Part shown: positions 34,414 through 42,150 of the stretch, piece after piece
How positions within the stretch are numbered: the first letter of the stretch is position 1
How the letters are laid out: each line of letters starts with the position of its first letter
Assembly (NCBI GenBank): GCA_035695765.1
Contig: DASRRI010000030.1
Location: 57,829-121,828 of the forward strand
Length of the DNA stretch: 64,000 nucleotides
From: Dongia_A sp035695765
GTDB taxonomy: Bacteria > Pseudomonadota > Alphaproteobacteria > Dongiales > Dongiaceae
Direction of reading: 5' to 3'
The notes under the pieces: generated by a model
Seen by the model: only the letters and a program-made list of their open reading frames with translations
Databases searched by the model: none
What the model was told of the DNA's origin: nothing
Made by a program: the position numbers and the translations under genes

Positions 34414-35394
34414 TCATGACGAGCGCAGCTTCTGCCGCGTCGCCCGCAATGGGGTTATTGCCATGCGCGCGCCAGTAGCCAGAGCGGCGGTGCCATAGAG
34501 CGCCAGTGCCGGCAGCGACCAGGCGACCAGCGCCACGATCTTGCCATGCAGGCGCAGATAAGCGGCAGCCGATCGCAGCTCGCGAGACAGCTGGACCAGC
34601 CCCGCTGCATTCAGGCTTCTGCGCACCTGGCCGAGCCATCCCGCTGCATAGGCACGCCGGCATTCCCGCCGCAGCAGGAATTTGGCGTAGTACGCTCCAC
34701 GCCCCCGGTCGTAACCGGCCCGCAAGCGCGGTACGTCGGGTAGACGCCGGCGGTGATGATGATAGACAAGCGGGCGCGGATCGTAGCGCGCCTTGAATCC
34801 GGCCCACAGCACGTCCGCCACCGCATCGATGTCCCCTCCCGGGAACAATGAGCCGGAGCCGAATTCCGGATCGAAGCCGCCAACCGCCTCGAGCGCCTCC
34901 CGGCGGAAAGACAGGTTGGCGCCTTTGAACGCGCCCGCCGGCACGAATGAGCGCGGCGCAATCTCAACCGGATAGGTGCGTTCATCGATCGTCACGCGCG
35001 CATCTTCAGGGTCGAACAGCAATATCCGTCCGCCCACCGCGCCGACGCCGGGCTGGCTCTCGAAAGCCGCCAGCACCGCGTCGACATAATCTTCCGCCAC
35101 ATAGCAATCATCATCTGTCCAGGCGATGATGGCGCTCTTGGCCTCGCGCCAGCCACGCTCGCGCGCGGCGTTCAGGCCGATCCGGTCCTCCCGGGCATAG
35201 CGGATGCGCGGATCGACTCCCATGGCGCGGTGGATCACATCGGGTGTGCCATCGGTCGAGGCATTGTCGACCAGGATGGCCTCCCAGCGATGGCTCGTCT
35301 TCATCGCCGTCAGCGAGTCGAGGGTGCCCTGCAGCTGCGCCGCGCGATTGCGCGTGCAAATGACAATCGACAGATCTGGTCCGGCGGCGCTCAT
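34414..35394 (-). CDS. glycosyltransferase family 2
   Basis: 326 residues. DLSIVICTRNRAAQLQGTLDSL, VDNASTDGT and the metal-binding AIIAWTDDDCYVAEDYVDAVL show a GT-A fold. A GANLSFRREALEAVGGFDPEFG motif is followed by a C-terminal hydrophobic segment (IVALVAWSLPALALYGTAALATG) likely to attach the enzyme to the inner membrane. Second gene in a minus-strand group with GT25, FkbM and the acetyltransferase. Confidence 0.87.
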   Translation of the reverse strand: MSAAGPDLSIVICTRNRAAQLQGTLDSLTAMKTSHRWEAILVDNASTDGTPDVIHRAMGVDPRIRYAREDRIGLNAARERGWREAKSAIIAWTDDDCYVAEDYVDAVLAAFESQPGVGAVGGRILLFDPEDARVTIDERTYPVEIAPRSFVPAGAFKGANLSFRREALEAVGGFDPEFGSGSLFPGGDIDAVADVLWAGFKARYDPRPLVYHHHRRRLPDVPRLRAGYDRGRGAYYAKFLLRRECRRAYAAGWLGQVRRSLNAAGLVQLSRELRSAAAYLRLHGKIVALVAWSLPALALYGTAALATGARMAITPLRATRQKLRSS

Positions 35395-35457
35395 GCAATC
35401 ACTCCTCGGCTTGACTCCATCATGCGAACGAACCCTTCCTCACTGCTGCCAGCACGA

Positions 35458-36237
35458 TCAGAACTTTGCCTGCCAGCGCGCCTGGAAGCGCCGTAGGCGG
35501 CGAAACGCGGCCGCCACGTCGCGGCGCCAGCGCTCGATCCGATGGGTCGCCAGCCGCCGCAACTTGAGGTGCCCCGGCACATCGAAGCTCTCGAACCGAA
35601 CGTTGCCGATGCTCGAGCCCGCCGATTCCTCAATGATCGGAAACGGAAACACCGCGAGGTTGGGTATGCCATGCGCCCAGGACCGGTCCATCTCGTCATC
35701 GATCGGCCGGGTCACCACGCGGCAATGATCGAGGAACACCGCCGCGCCTTTCTTGCTGATGACATATCCCTGTGTGCCGAACGCGGATCCGGCCAGTTCG
35801 ACGATCGAGCGCGCGCGTTCGATGAAATTCTCTCGCACCAGGGCTGGGCGTGCCGCCGCCTTGTAGTAGAGCCGTAGATAGTTGATGCCCAACGCCGCCA
35901 GATCGACCTCGGCAAGCTTACCAATGAAGGTCCAGTCGACGATGACATCGTCTTCCAGCACCACATATTGATCAGCGTCGTCGCTCTGCAGATCCTGCCA
36001 GGCCGCGTAATGGCTCGAATAGCAGCCGATTTCGCCCGCGCGCAATGGCCGGCCCTTGGCGATGATGGCGCTCTGCTCGTCATAGCGCAGCGCGGGATGC
36101 AGGCTGGCGCGCGCCGGATAAAAGCTCCACGCGACCGGTGCATTCTGCGCGCGATCCTCGAACCGGCTGCGGCGCTCGGCCGCATCGGTCATGCTGATGA
36201 CGATGATCCTGGTCCGCACGGCACGGCCATCACTCAT
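35458..36237 (-). CDS. glycosyltransferase family 25 (LPS-type)
   Basis: 259 residues. RIIVISMTDAAERRSRFEDR at the start, LRAGEIGCYSSHYAAWQDL, VVLEDDVIVDWTF with the DDV metal motif, and TQGYVISKKGAAVFLDHCRV match the GT25 family of lipooligosaccharide beta-galactosyl- and glucosyltransferases. First gene of the four-gene minus-strand group; the 275-base gap upstream to 36512 is shared with a divergent GT2 gene and is comparatively AT-rich. Confidence 0.87.
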   Translation of the reverse strand: MSDGRAVRTRIIVISMTDAAERRSRFEDRAQNAPVAWSFYPARASLHPALRYDEQSAIIAKGRPLRAGEIGCYSSHYAAWQDLQSDDADQYVVLEDDVIVDWTFIGKLAEVDLAALGINYLRLYYKAAARPALVRENFIERARSIVELAGSAFGTQGYVISKKGAAVFLDHCRVVTRPIDDEMDRSWAHGIPNLAVFPFPIIEESAGSSIGNVRFESFDVPGHLKLRRLATHRIERWRRDVAAAFRRLRRFQARWQAKF

Positions 36238-36512
36238 CGGTTCACGTCCGCTCCATCATGATGCGTGTTGATAACCTCCATCGCGCGGGGCGACAACACG
36301 ACATCTCCGTGACGTGAAACGGTGCGACAACGAGGCAAATATTCACCTCCTTTCATGACACAGAATAGTCACACGAATGGATCGCGGCGCCGGAATAGCT
36401 TGATGCAAATTCCGTTGGAGCGCGCGAACCATTGATCAGGCACTGCGTTCTGCTATCGTCCAGCCCGGCTTGAGGCGCTCGCTTTCGCGGGTTTGGTTTC
36501 ACGGAGTAGCGA

Positions 36513-37391
36513 TTGCTTTCGAAAGCTGCCTGCATCATCCCGACCCACGGCCGGCCGGACCATTTGTCCCGCTCGCTCGACAGCGTGCTGCAGCAGTCGC
36601 TTCCGCCCGCCGAGATCATCGTCGCGGACGATCTTGACGATGGGCCTACCGCCGCCATCGTGAAAGTGACGGCGCTGCGCACTGAAATCCCGATGCGGTT
36701 GGTCGTGAACCGGATCCATCCCGGTGCTTCGGGCTCGCGTAATGCCGGAGCAGCGGCGGCCCGCGCGGACTTCGTCGCTTTCCTGGATGACGATGATGCC
36801 TGGCGCCCGGAGCATCTGGCGCGGGCCATGGCGGAGCAGGCTCGCGTCGGCGCGGACGCCGTCATCTCCGGCCTCCACCGCATCAGGCACGATGGCAGTA
36901 CCCAGGACATCGTCATTCCACCGATCGAGGAGATCCAGGACCGTGTGTTCGACAGGAACTTCGGCATGACCGGCAGCAACCTCGTGATCCGGAGGTCGGC
37001 GTTCGACCGGATCGGCGGATTCGATCCTGCCTTGCCGGTGTTCAACGACTGGGACTTCCTGATCCGCATGGTCGCCGCAGGCATAGGATATGGAGTCGTG
37101 CAGGATCTGACAGTCGAATGGCGGGAGCATGAAGGCGACCGCATTTCGACGCCGAGCGTGCGCCGTGCCGACGGGATCGAGCGCTTCATCGCCAAGCATA
37201 GCGCTGCCATGCCGTCGCTCAACCGCCGCGACCTGATGGCGGACGCTCTGGGCATCCGGCGGCGCAATGCCGGCTCGCTGGTTGCGCGCATCATGCTGGC
37301 AGCGAAGCTCCTGCGGCTTCTCGGCCCGCGCGAAGCGCTCGGGCGCCGGCTTGGAAACAGAAGACAGACGACGGCCGAGGCGGGTTGCTGA
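36513..37391 (+). CDS. glycosyltransferase family 2
   Basis: 292 residues, starting at a TTG preceded by GGAG. AACIIPTHGRPDHLSRSLDSVLQQ, VADDLDDGP and DFVAFLDDDDAWRPEH define a GT-A domain. TGSNLVIRRSAFDRIGGFDPALPVFNDWDFLIRM carries the later ED-like (here DWD) motif. Followed two bases later by a GT4 gene, so the two probably act in succession on the same repeat unit. Confidence 0.86.
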   Translation: MLSKAACIIPTHGRPDHLSRSLDSVLQQSLPPAEIIVADDLDDGPTAAIVKVTALRTEIPMRLVVNRIHPGASGSRNAGAAAARADFVAFLDDDDAWRPEHLARAMAEQARVGADAVISGLHRIRHDGSTQDIVIPPIEEIQDRVFDRNFGMTGSNLVIRRSAFDRIGGFDPALPVFNDWDFLIRMVAAGIGYGVVQDLTVEWREHEGDRISTPSVRRADGIERFIAKHSAAMPSLNRRDLMADALGIRRRNAGSLVARIMLAAKLLRLLGPREALGRRLGNRRQTTAEAGC

Positions 37392-37393
37392 TC

Positions 37394-38551
37394 ATGCAAA
37401 CTGTTCTGGTAGCGCATTCGCGCGATGGTCTCGGCGGGTCGGTGATCACGGGGGCCTTGCTCGCCAAGGCCCTCGAAGCCGGCGGCGAGTGGAAGACGCT
37501 CAGCGTCTGCAACAGCGCCGGCCCGATGCTCGACTATCATCGCACCATCGGCATCGAGGCGGTGCCTTTGATGGAGAGTCAGGGTCTCAGCTACACGCCC
37601 AATCCCAATGACGGGAACAGGCTGCGCCGCATTTCCAAGCGCATCCTGCTGTTCCGAGCCGCGCGGCGGTTCCTCAAATCCGCGTCGCCGTCGATCATCC
37701 ACGTGCATGACGAATCGAGCGCCCTCGCCTGGGGCCTGGCGGCGCGGGCACGCGGCATTCCTCTGATCTGGCAGGTCCATCAGCAGCTGCCGCAGCGCTG
37801 GGTCGATTGGCTGCTGCGGCGCCTTGCTACCCACATCGTGTTCGTCGCCGCGAACAATCAGCGCCGCTTCGGCGGGATCGACCTGGCGGCAAGCTCCGTC
37901 ATCTATAACGGCGTCGACCTGTCGGTGTTCTATCCCGCCCGGCGCAAGGTGGAAGGGCCGGTCACCATCGGCTTCATCAGCAACCTGGTCGACCGCAAGC
38001 GCCCCGACTGGCTGGTGCGCGCGGCGGGCAAGCTGGCGCGCGAGGGGCTCAACATCAGGGTGCTGCTGGCCGGCAACGATTTCAGCGGCGGTGCGAAAGC
38101 AAAGGAGTTGCAGGAGCTGGCGCGGCACGAAGGTATCACCGGCCGCTACAACTACATCGGACCGCGCTCCGACGTGCCGGATGTGCTGCGCGCGATCGAT
38201 GTCCTGGTCCTGCCATCTGAGCGCGACAAGGAAGCCTTCCCCCGCATCGTCGTGGAGGCCATGGCCTGCGGCGTGCCGGTGCTGGCGACCGAAGTTGCCG
38301 GCGTGCCGGAAGCGGTGGTCGATGGCGAGACAGGATCCCTGGTCGATCCGGACGATTTCGAGGGCTTCGTCGATGCACTGCGGCTTCTGGTGACTGCCCC
38401 CGAGGTGCGGCAGCGCTACAGCGAAGCCGCGGTCGCCCGCTGCCGTGCCTTGTTCTCCATGGAGGCGAACGCCGCGGCGATCTCGCAGGTCTATCGGAGC
38501 GTGACGGCTGAGCGCAGCGCGCAGCAAAGCGAGCTCAGTTCGTTCGCTTGA
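37394..38551 (+). CDS. glycosyltransferase family 4
   Basis: 385 residues from the ATG at 37394 (a TTG at 37385 is possible but its ribosome site is too close). N-terminal GT-B domain with RDGLGGSVITGALLAKAL, IIHVHDESSALAWGLAARA and VIYNGVDLSVFYP. C-terminal domain with IGFISNLVDRKRPDWLVRAA and LVLPSERDKEAFPRIVVEAMACGVPVLATEVAGVPE. Its last 17 bases overlap the convergent ATPase gene. Confidence 0.88.
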   Translation: MQTVLVAHSRDGLGGSVITGALLAKALEAGGEWKTLSVCNSAGPMLDYHRTIGIEAVPLMESQGLSYTPNPNDGNRLRRISKRILLFRAARRFLKSASPSIIHVHDESSALAWGLAARARGIPLIWQVHQQLPQRWVDWLLRRLATHIVFVAANNQRRFGGIDLAASSVIYNGVDLSVFYPARRKVEGPVTIGFISNLVDRKRPDWLVRAAGKLAREGLNIRVLLAGNDFSGGAKAKELQELARHEGITGRYNYIGPRSDVPDVLRAIDVLVLPSERDKEAFPRIVVEAMACGVPVLATEVAGVPEAVVDGETGSLVDPDDFEGFVDALRLLVTAPEVRQRYSEAAVARCRALFSMEANAAAISQVYRSVTAERSAQQSELSSFA

Positions 38552-39689
38552 ACGTCCTGCGGAACCAGGATGGGCGCTGGGATTCATTGGCTCCGCCACG
38601 CTTCGACCCGTTCCGATAATCGTTCAGCGACAGCGCATCGATTCGCAGGTCTTCGTAGCTCTCGCCCGCGGCAGCCTGCGGAACCTCGAGGTGCGGATAT
38701 TCGTCCGCGGCCGCATGCCCGTTGAACTGGGCTTCCCCGTTGAAGGCGGATTCTTCGCCGGACTCGGACTGCTGATCTGATTCGGCAGGAACAGCGCGCA
38801 GCTCCGTCGCCTCGCGCACCATGCTGGTCACTTCTGCCATCACCGCCGGGTCGTCCCACTTCTCTTCACGAGTGAACGGCGAGACGCCGCTCGCTTGCCG
38901 GTCGCCGATGACGCGCAACACCACGTCGAGGTCGATCTCCGTCTTGTTGTCCGCCAACCCATAGACCAGCGCCATGTCGCAGATCGCATTGACCACGCGC
39001 GGCACGCCGCCGGAGAAAAATTGCACGATTCCGATCGCCATGTCGTTGAAGATCGGACGTTTTGCGCCGGCGACCTCCAGCCGGTGCCGGATATAGCGCC
39101 GCGTCTCCAGATAGGTTAACGGCGAGAGGTGGTAGGAGATGCTGATGCGCTGGGCGAACTGGGCAAGCTCGGGGCTCTTCAGCTTCACCAGCAATTCCGG
39201 CTGCCCGACCAGGATGATCTGCAGCAGCAGATCCTTGTCCGCATTGATGTTGGACAGCAGGCGCAGTTCCTCCAGTGCTTCGACCGTCAGGTTCTGCGCC
39301 TCGTCGACGATGAGCACGCAGCGCCGCCCCGCCCCATATTCCCCGATCAGGAAATGCATCAGCTCCTGATAGATCTCCGCATCGGTCTGCGCATTAGTTC
39401 CCCGGCCGAAGGAAGCCAGCGCCCAGGCCGTGATGTCGGTCAGGCCGCTATGGGTGTTGGAGATGAGGCCAAGCGTGACATCGCGCCCAATGCGCCGCAG
39501 CAGCATCCGGATCAAGGTGGTCTTGCCGGATCCGATGTCGCCGGTGATGGCACAGAAGCCGGCCTGGCCGGCGAGACTGTATTCAAGGATGCTGAGAGCC
39601 AGCGAATGCTTGCTGCTCATGAACAGGAAGTCAGGATCCGGCAGCAGCGAAAACGGTTTTTCTTTCAGCCCGAAGAAGGATTCATACAT
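38535..39689 (-). CDS. ExeA-like AAA ATPase of exosortase/PEP-CTERM loci
   Basis: 384 residues. It starts with YESFFGLKEKPFSLLPDPDFLF, the conserved opening of the ExeA-like ATPases found in exosortase-associated polysaccharide loci. Walker A is GDIGSGKT (50-57) and Walker B CVLIVDEA (124-131). About 110 low-complexity residues follow the ATPase domain and end in RRTFKRTN. It may power assembly or regulate chain length together with the BY-kinase homologue 33 bases upstream. No peptidoglycan-binding C-terminal domain is visible, unlike ExeA itself. Confidence 0.88.
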   Translation of the reverse strand: MYESFFGLKEKPFSLLPDPDFLFMSSKHSLALSILEYSLAGQAGFCAITGDIGSGKTTLIRMLLRRIGRDVTLGLISNTHSGLTDITAWALASFGRGTNAQTDAEIYQELMHFLIGEYGAGRRCVLIVDEAQNLTVEALEELRLLSNINADKDLLLQIILVGQPELLVKLKSPELAQFAQRISISYHLSPLTYLETRRYIRHRLEVAGAKRPIFNDMAIGIVQFFSGGVPRVVNAICDMALVYGLADNKTEIDLDVVLRVIGDRQASGVSPFTREEKWDDPAVMAEVTSMVREATELRAVPAESDQQSESGEESAFNGEAQFNGHAAADEYPHLEVPQAAAGESYEDLRIDALSLNDYRNGSKRGGANESQRPSWFRRTFKRTN

Positions 39690-39722
39690 TCGATCTACTC
39701 TTCCTGGGTCGGCGAGAGCGCC

Positions 39723-40502
39723 CTAGTGGGCGTTCAACAAGGTGCCGACGATGGCTTTGTTCCCGAGCAGATGGGCCGATTTGTCCAGCTCGGCCTTGGT
39801 GGTGCGGCCGCTGCGCGCCACCAGCAGCACGGCATCGACATTGGGCAGGAACCCCAGCGTATCGCCGGCCGTCAACAATGGCGGCGTGTCATAGATAATG
39901 ATGCGGTCCGCGTAGCGGTTCTGCAGTTCCTTGGCCAGCGCCGTCATGCGCGGCGAGCTGATGATCTCCGCCGTCTCGCCCTTGGCCTCGCGCGCCGGCA
40001 GGACGACCAGCCGCGGCAAGCCCGGACAGACCAGGCAGTCCTTCAAATGCACCTCGCCGCGCAGATAATCGTCGATGCCGGCGCGTGGCTCGAATCCGAA
40101 TTTTTCGTGGATCGCCGGCGATCGCAGATTGAGGTCGACAAGCAGCACAGTCTGGTTGACGTCGAGCGCGATCGCGATGGCGAGATTCGCGGCCGTCGTC
40201 GTGACGCCACTGCCCAATTCCGGGCCCGTGACGGCGAGCGTCGACATGCCATGCTTCTTCATGCGCTGCAGAACCTGCGTGCGCAGCAGCCCGTAGATGT
40301 CGGATGCCGGATGGCTGGCGCTGTCCGCTACCAGACGTTCCCTGCCTGTGCGCCGCTGGTCGCACTTCGCAATGGCGGTCTCGGTATAGCGCGGTGTGAA
40401 GCCGTTTACGGACGGCGGGATGTGACCGTTCGTCCGCAATCCACCGAGATTTCCCGCACGCATTTCCCGCGCTCTGGCTAGCGCCTTCTCAATCTGCTCC
40501 AT
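39723..40502 (-). CDS. CpsD/BY-kinase-like protein with degenerate Walker A
   Basis: 259 residues, beginning MEQIEKALARAREMR like the exosortase-associated tyrosine autokinases. It has the SDIYGLLRTQVLQRM lead-in, a Walker A' region VLLVDLNLRSP (119-129) and Walker B IIIYDTPPLL (201-210). The Walker A loop reads PELGSGVTTTAANLA, with Val100 at the position of the essential lysine, and no C-terminal tyrosine cluster is present. In active BY-kinases that lysine binds ATP phosphates. This may therefore be a non-catalytic partner of the Wzc-like protein at 47633, or an atypical nucleotide-binding protein. Confidence 0.83.
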   Translation of the reverse strand: MEQIEKALARAREMRAGNLGGLRTNGHIPPSVNGFTPRYTETAIAKCDQRRTGRERLVADSASHPASDIYGLLRTQVLQRMKKHGMSTLAVTGPELGSGVTTTAANLAIAIALDVNQTVLLVDLNLRSPAIHEKFGFEPRAGIDDYLRGEVHLKDCLVCPGLPRLVVLPAREAKGETAEIISSPRMTALAKELQNRYADRIIIYDTPPLLTAGDTLGFLPNVDAVLLVARSGRTTKAELDKSAHLLGNKAIVGTLLNAH

Positions 40503-40721
40503 CGGCCTCTCCGTTCGCAGTGCAATTCAACAGCCAGGCTCCGATGCTGCAGTTGCGAAGATCATACTATAGCGGTGTTGATGAGTAATAGTAAGTGCAG
40601 ACAACACCCCAGCACGCGAATAGTTCTGCGGCGCACAAAAATTGTCGCATATTATTTTCTCGCGAACCTACACGAATGTGGTAGTCGCGCCTGACGTTGC
40701 ACGTCGTCCTGTGACACATCC

Positions 40722-40755
40722 AAAACAAAAACCCCCGGGCCGCAGAGCCCAGAGG
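40722..40755 (-). terminator. rho-independent terminator after VPLPA-CTERM gene
   Basis: On the minus strand a 9-bp stem (40755-40747 with 40740-40732, including two G-U pairs) and a 6-base loop are followed by a TTTTTGTTTT tract. It lies 45 bases beyond the sorted-protein gene's stop, so that gene is probably a single-gene transcript separate from the kinase-like gene downstream. Confidence 0.65.
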
Positions 40756-40799
40756 TTCTTGTCAGTGGCTTCCGACGTCGCGCGGTGCGACGCGCAATA

Positions 40800-41333
40800 T
40801 CAAACCTGCTGGCTCCGCCGGCGATAGCCGAACACCGCCATGCCGCCGAGCGCGGTCGCGAACAGCAACAGTGCGGGCGGAAGCGGAACCTCCGAAACCT
40901 CGAAGCGATAGCGATAGGAATTGCCGAAGGCGCCATCCGTCTTGCCGCTGATCCTGAAGAAATAGTCGCCCGCCGCGAGGTTCAGATAGCTGAACGCCAG
41001 CACCGTGCCCGTCGGGTCGGTGAAATTCCCGAGCGAGGTCGCCGGATCGGAGGCGCTGAACAGGCGCAGCGAGAAATTGAGGCTGTTGGTCGCAAAGCCT
41101 CCAAAGTCGGAGAGATCGGTGACCGTGCCGATCAACGAACTCTGCAGGCTGGCCAACGAGAAATTGATGGTGTCTCTGAAGGCGACGGGCGCTGGATCAC
41201 CCAGATTGGCAACCACCCCGGTTGTGCTCCCCGGACTGATCGTGCCCAAATCGAATGTCGACGCAGAAGCCGATCGCTCCGCTGCTCCAAATGCAAGCAG
41301 GCCCGCGACCAACGCCATCATGAATCGTCTCAT
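40800..41333 (-). CDS. VPLPA-CTERM (PEP-CTERM-like) exosortase-sorted protein
   Basis: 177 residues. N-terminal signal peptide (MRRFMMALVAGLLAFGA, cleavage near SASAS), an extracellular body of about 120 residues rich in Ser, Thr, Phe and Asn, then the tripartite sorting signal: VPLPP at 149-153, a hydrophobic helix at about 154-170 and RRR at 171-173. This is how exosortase substrates end; the VPLP form corresponds to the VPLPA-CTERM class handled by XrtD. The body resembles a small beta-sandwich and has no recognised enzyme motif. It is the only such protein in the window, encoded about 8 kb from the exosortase gene, with its own terminator. Confidence 0.85.
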   Translation of the reverse strand: MRRFMMALVAGLLAFGAAERSASASTFDLGTISPGSTTGVVANLGDPAPVAFRDTINFSLASLQSSLIGTVTDLSDFGGFATNSLNFSLRLFSASDPATSLGNFTDPTGTVLAFSYLNLAAGDYFFRISGKTDGAFGNSYRYRFEVSEVPLPPALLLFATALGGMAVFGYRRRSQQV

Positions 41334-41682
41334 GACTCTGTCTTCCTCTTATTGTCATCTGGGACGCACGCGCGCCCTAGAGTTCCTGTTAATTGAGAAA
41401 TTTAGTAAAACAGCTGAACCGGCATTTCGCAGGCGCGAAACCGCCCCTTTGAAGTTTCAAAAGAATAGCATCCAGCTCTGTGACTTCTCAGAGGTAATGC
41501 TGTGACAACAGCAACCCTTGAGCGCCTTTGCGTTTTGTTGCATCGCCTAACAATCGTCATCACTGTTAAGCTGTGTCGTCGTTTCTCCTTAACATCGCGA
41601 GTCGAGGCTCCTTGCATACGACTGCCAGCACGGGCCATCCGCACGTGAAATTTTTCCTTTTCTCCTAGGATCTTGGCCAGCC
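41334..41682. other. 349-base divergent promoter region (sorted protein / vanZ)
   Basis: Relatively AT-rich, with no gene-like frame. It must contain the promoters of the VPLPA-CTERM gene (minus) and vanZ-prsT (plus). The only conspicuous pattern is a TGTGAC pair at 41479 and 41501. Confidence 0.6.
41479..41506. promoter_or_regulatory. TGTGAC direct repeat, 22-base period
   Basis: TGTGAC occurs at 41479-41484 and 41501-41506, spaced by two helical turns, on the same face of the DNA. This suits a tandemly binding regulator. No regulator can be named. Confidence 0.4.
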
Positions 41683-42150
41683 ATGACACGCGCTCTCCGC
41701 CGGCTGCTGCGCGCGGCGTTCTATTTCGCGAGCGCTTTGATCGCCGTACTGTCCCTCGTGCCAAGCAGCGTGCTGCCGCCTGTCTCGATCAGTGACAAAG
41801 TTGAGCACGCGGTGGCGTACGCCGCGCTCGGCCTGCTCGGCGGCATGAGCGCGGAGCGCAAGATCTGGCGCACGATTCTCGGTCTCGCCGCGTTCGGCAT
41901 CCTGCTCGAACTCCTGCAGACCTTTTCGCCCGGACGATCGCCCGATGCGCTCGATGCAGCGGCCGATATCATCGGCGCCTGCGTCGGCGTGGGCGCGGCG
42001 AGCGCGGTGCTGATCGCGATTGACAAGATCACGGGCGGCGCAACACGATGCCGCGCTTGCGTTGCTGGCGGCGACGTCTCACACGCTTCTTGCGCCCCGG
42101 CTGCAACATCCCCTTCACGGCACAAGAGAGCCTCATGCGTGTCCAACTGA
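41683..42150 (+). CDS. VanZ-like membrane protein
   Basis: 155 residues. The first helix is ALIAVLSLVPSS, then SDKVEHAVAYAALGLLGG, AAFGILLELLQTFSPGRSPDALDAAADIIGACVGV: the conserved Asp-Lys-x-x-His and Glu-x-x-Gln motifs of VanZ-like proteins. These occur in many exosortase loci with unknown function. The C-terminal 40 residues are unconserved and overlap the start of the next gene by 16 bases, so the two are probably translated together. Confidence 0.83.
   Translation: MTRALRRLLRAAFYFASALIAVLSLVPSSVLPPVSISDKVEHAVAYAALGLLGGMSAERKIWRTILGLAAFGILLELLQTFSPGRSPDALDAAADIIGACVGVGAASAVLIAIDKITGGATRCRACVAGGDVSHASCAPAATSPSRHKRASCVSN

Noticed and set aside
36353..38599. Long minus-strand frame across two glycosyltransferase genes
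   Set aside because: It spans two well-supported plus-strand genes and their junction and encodes no recognisable protein.
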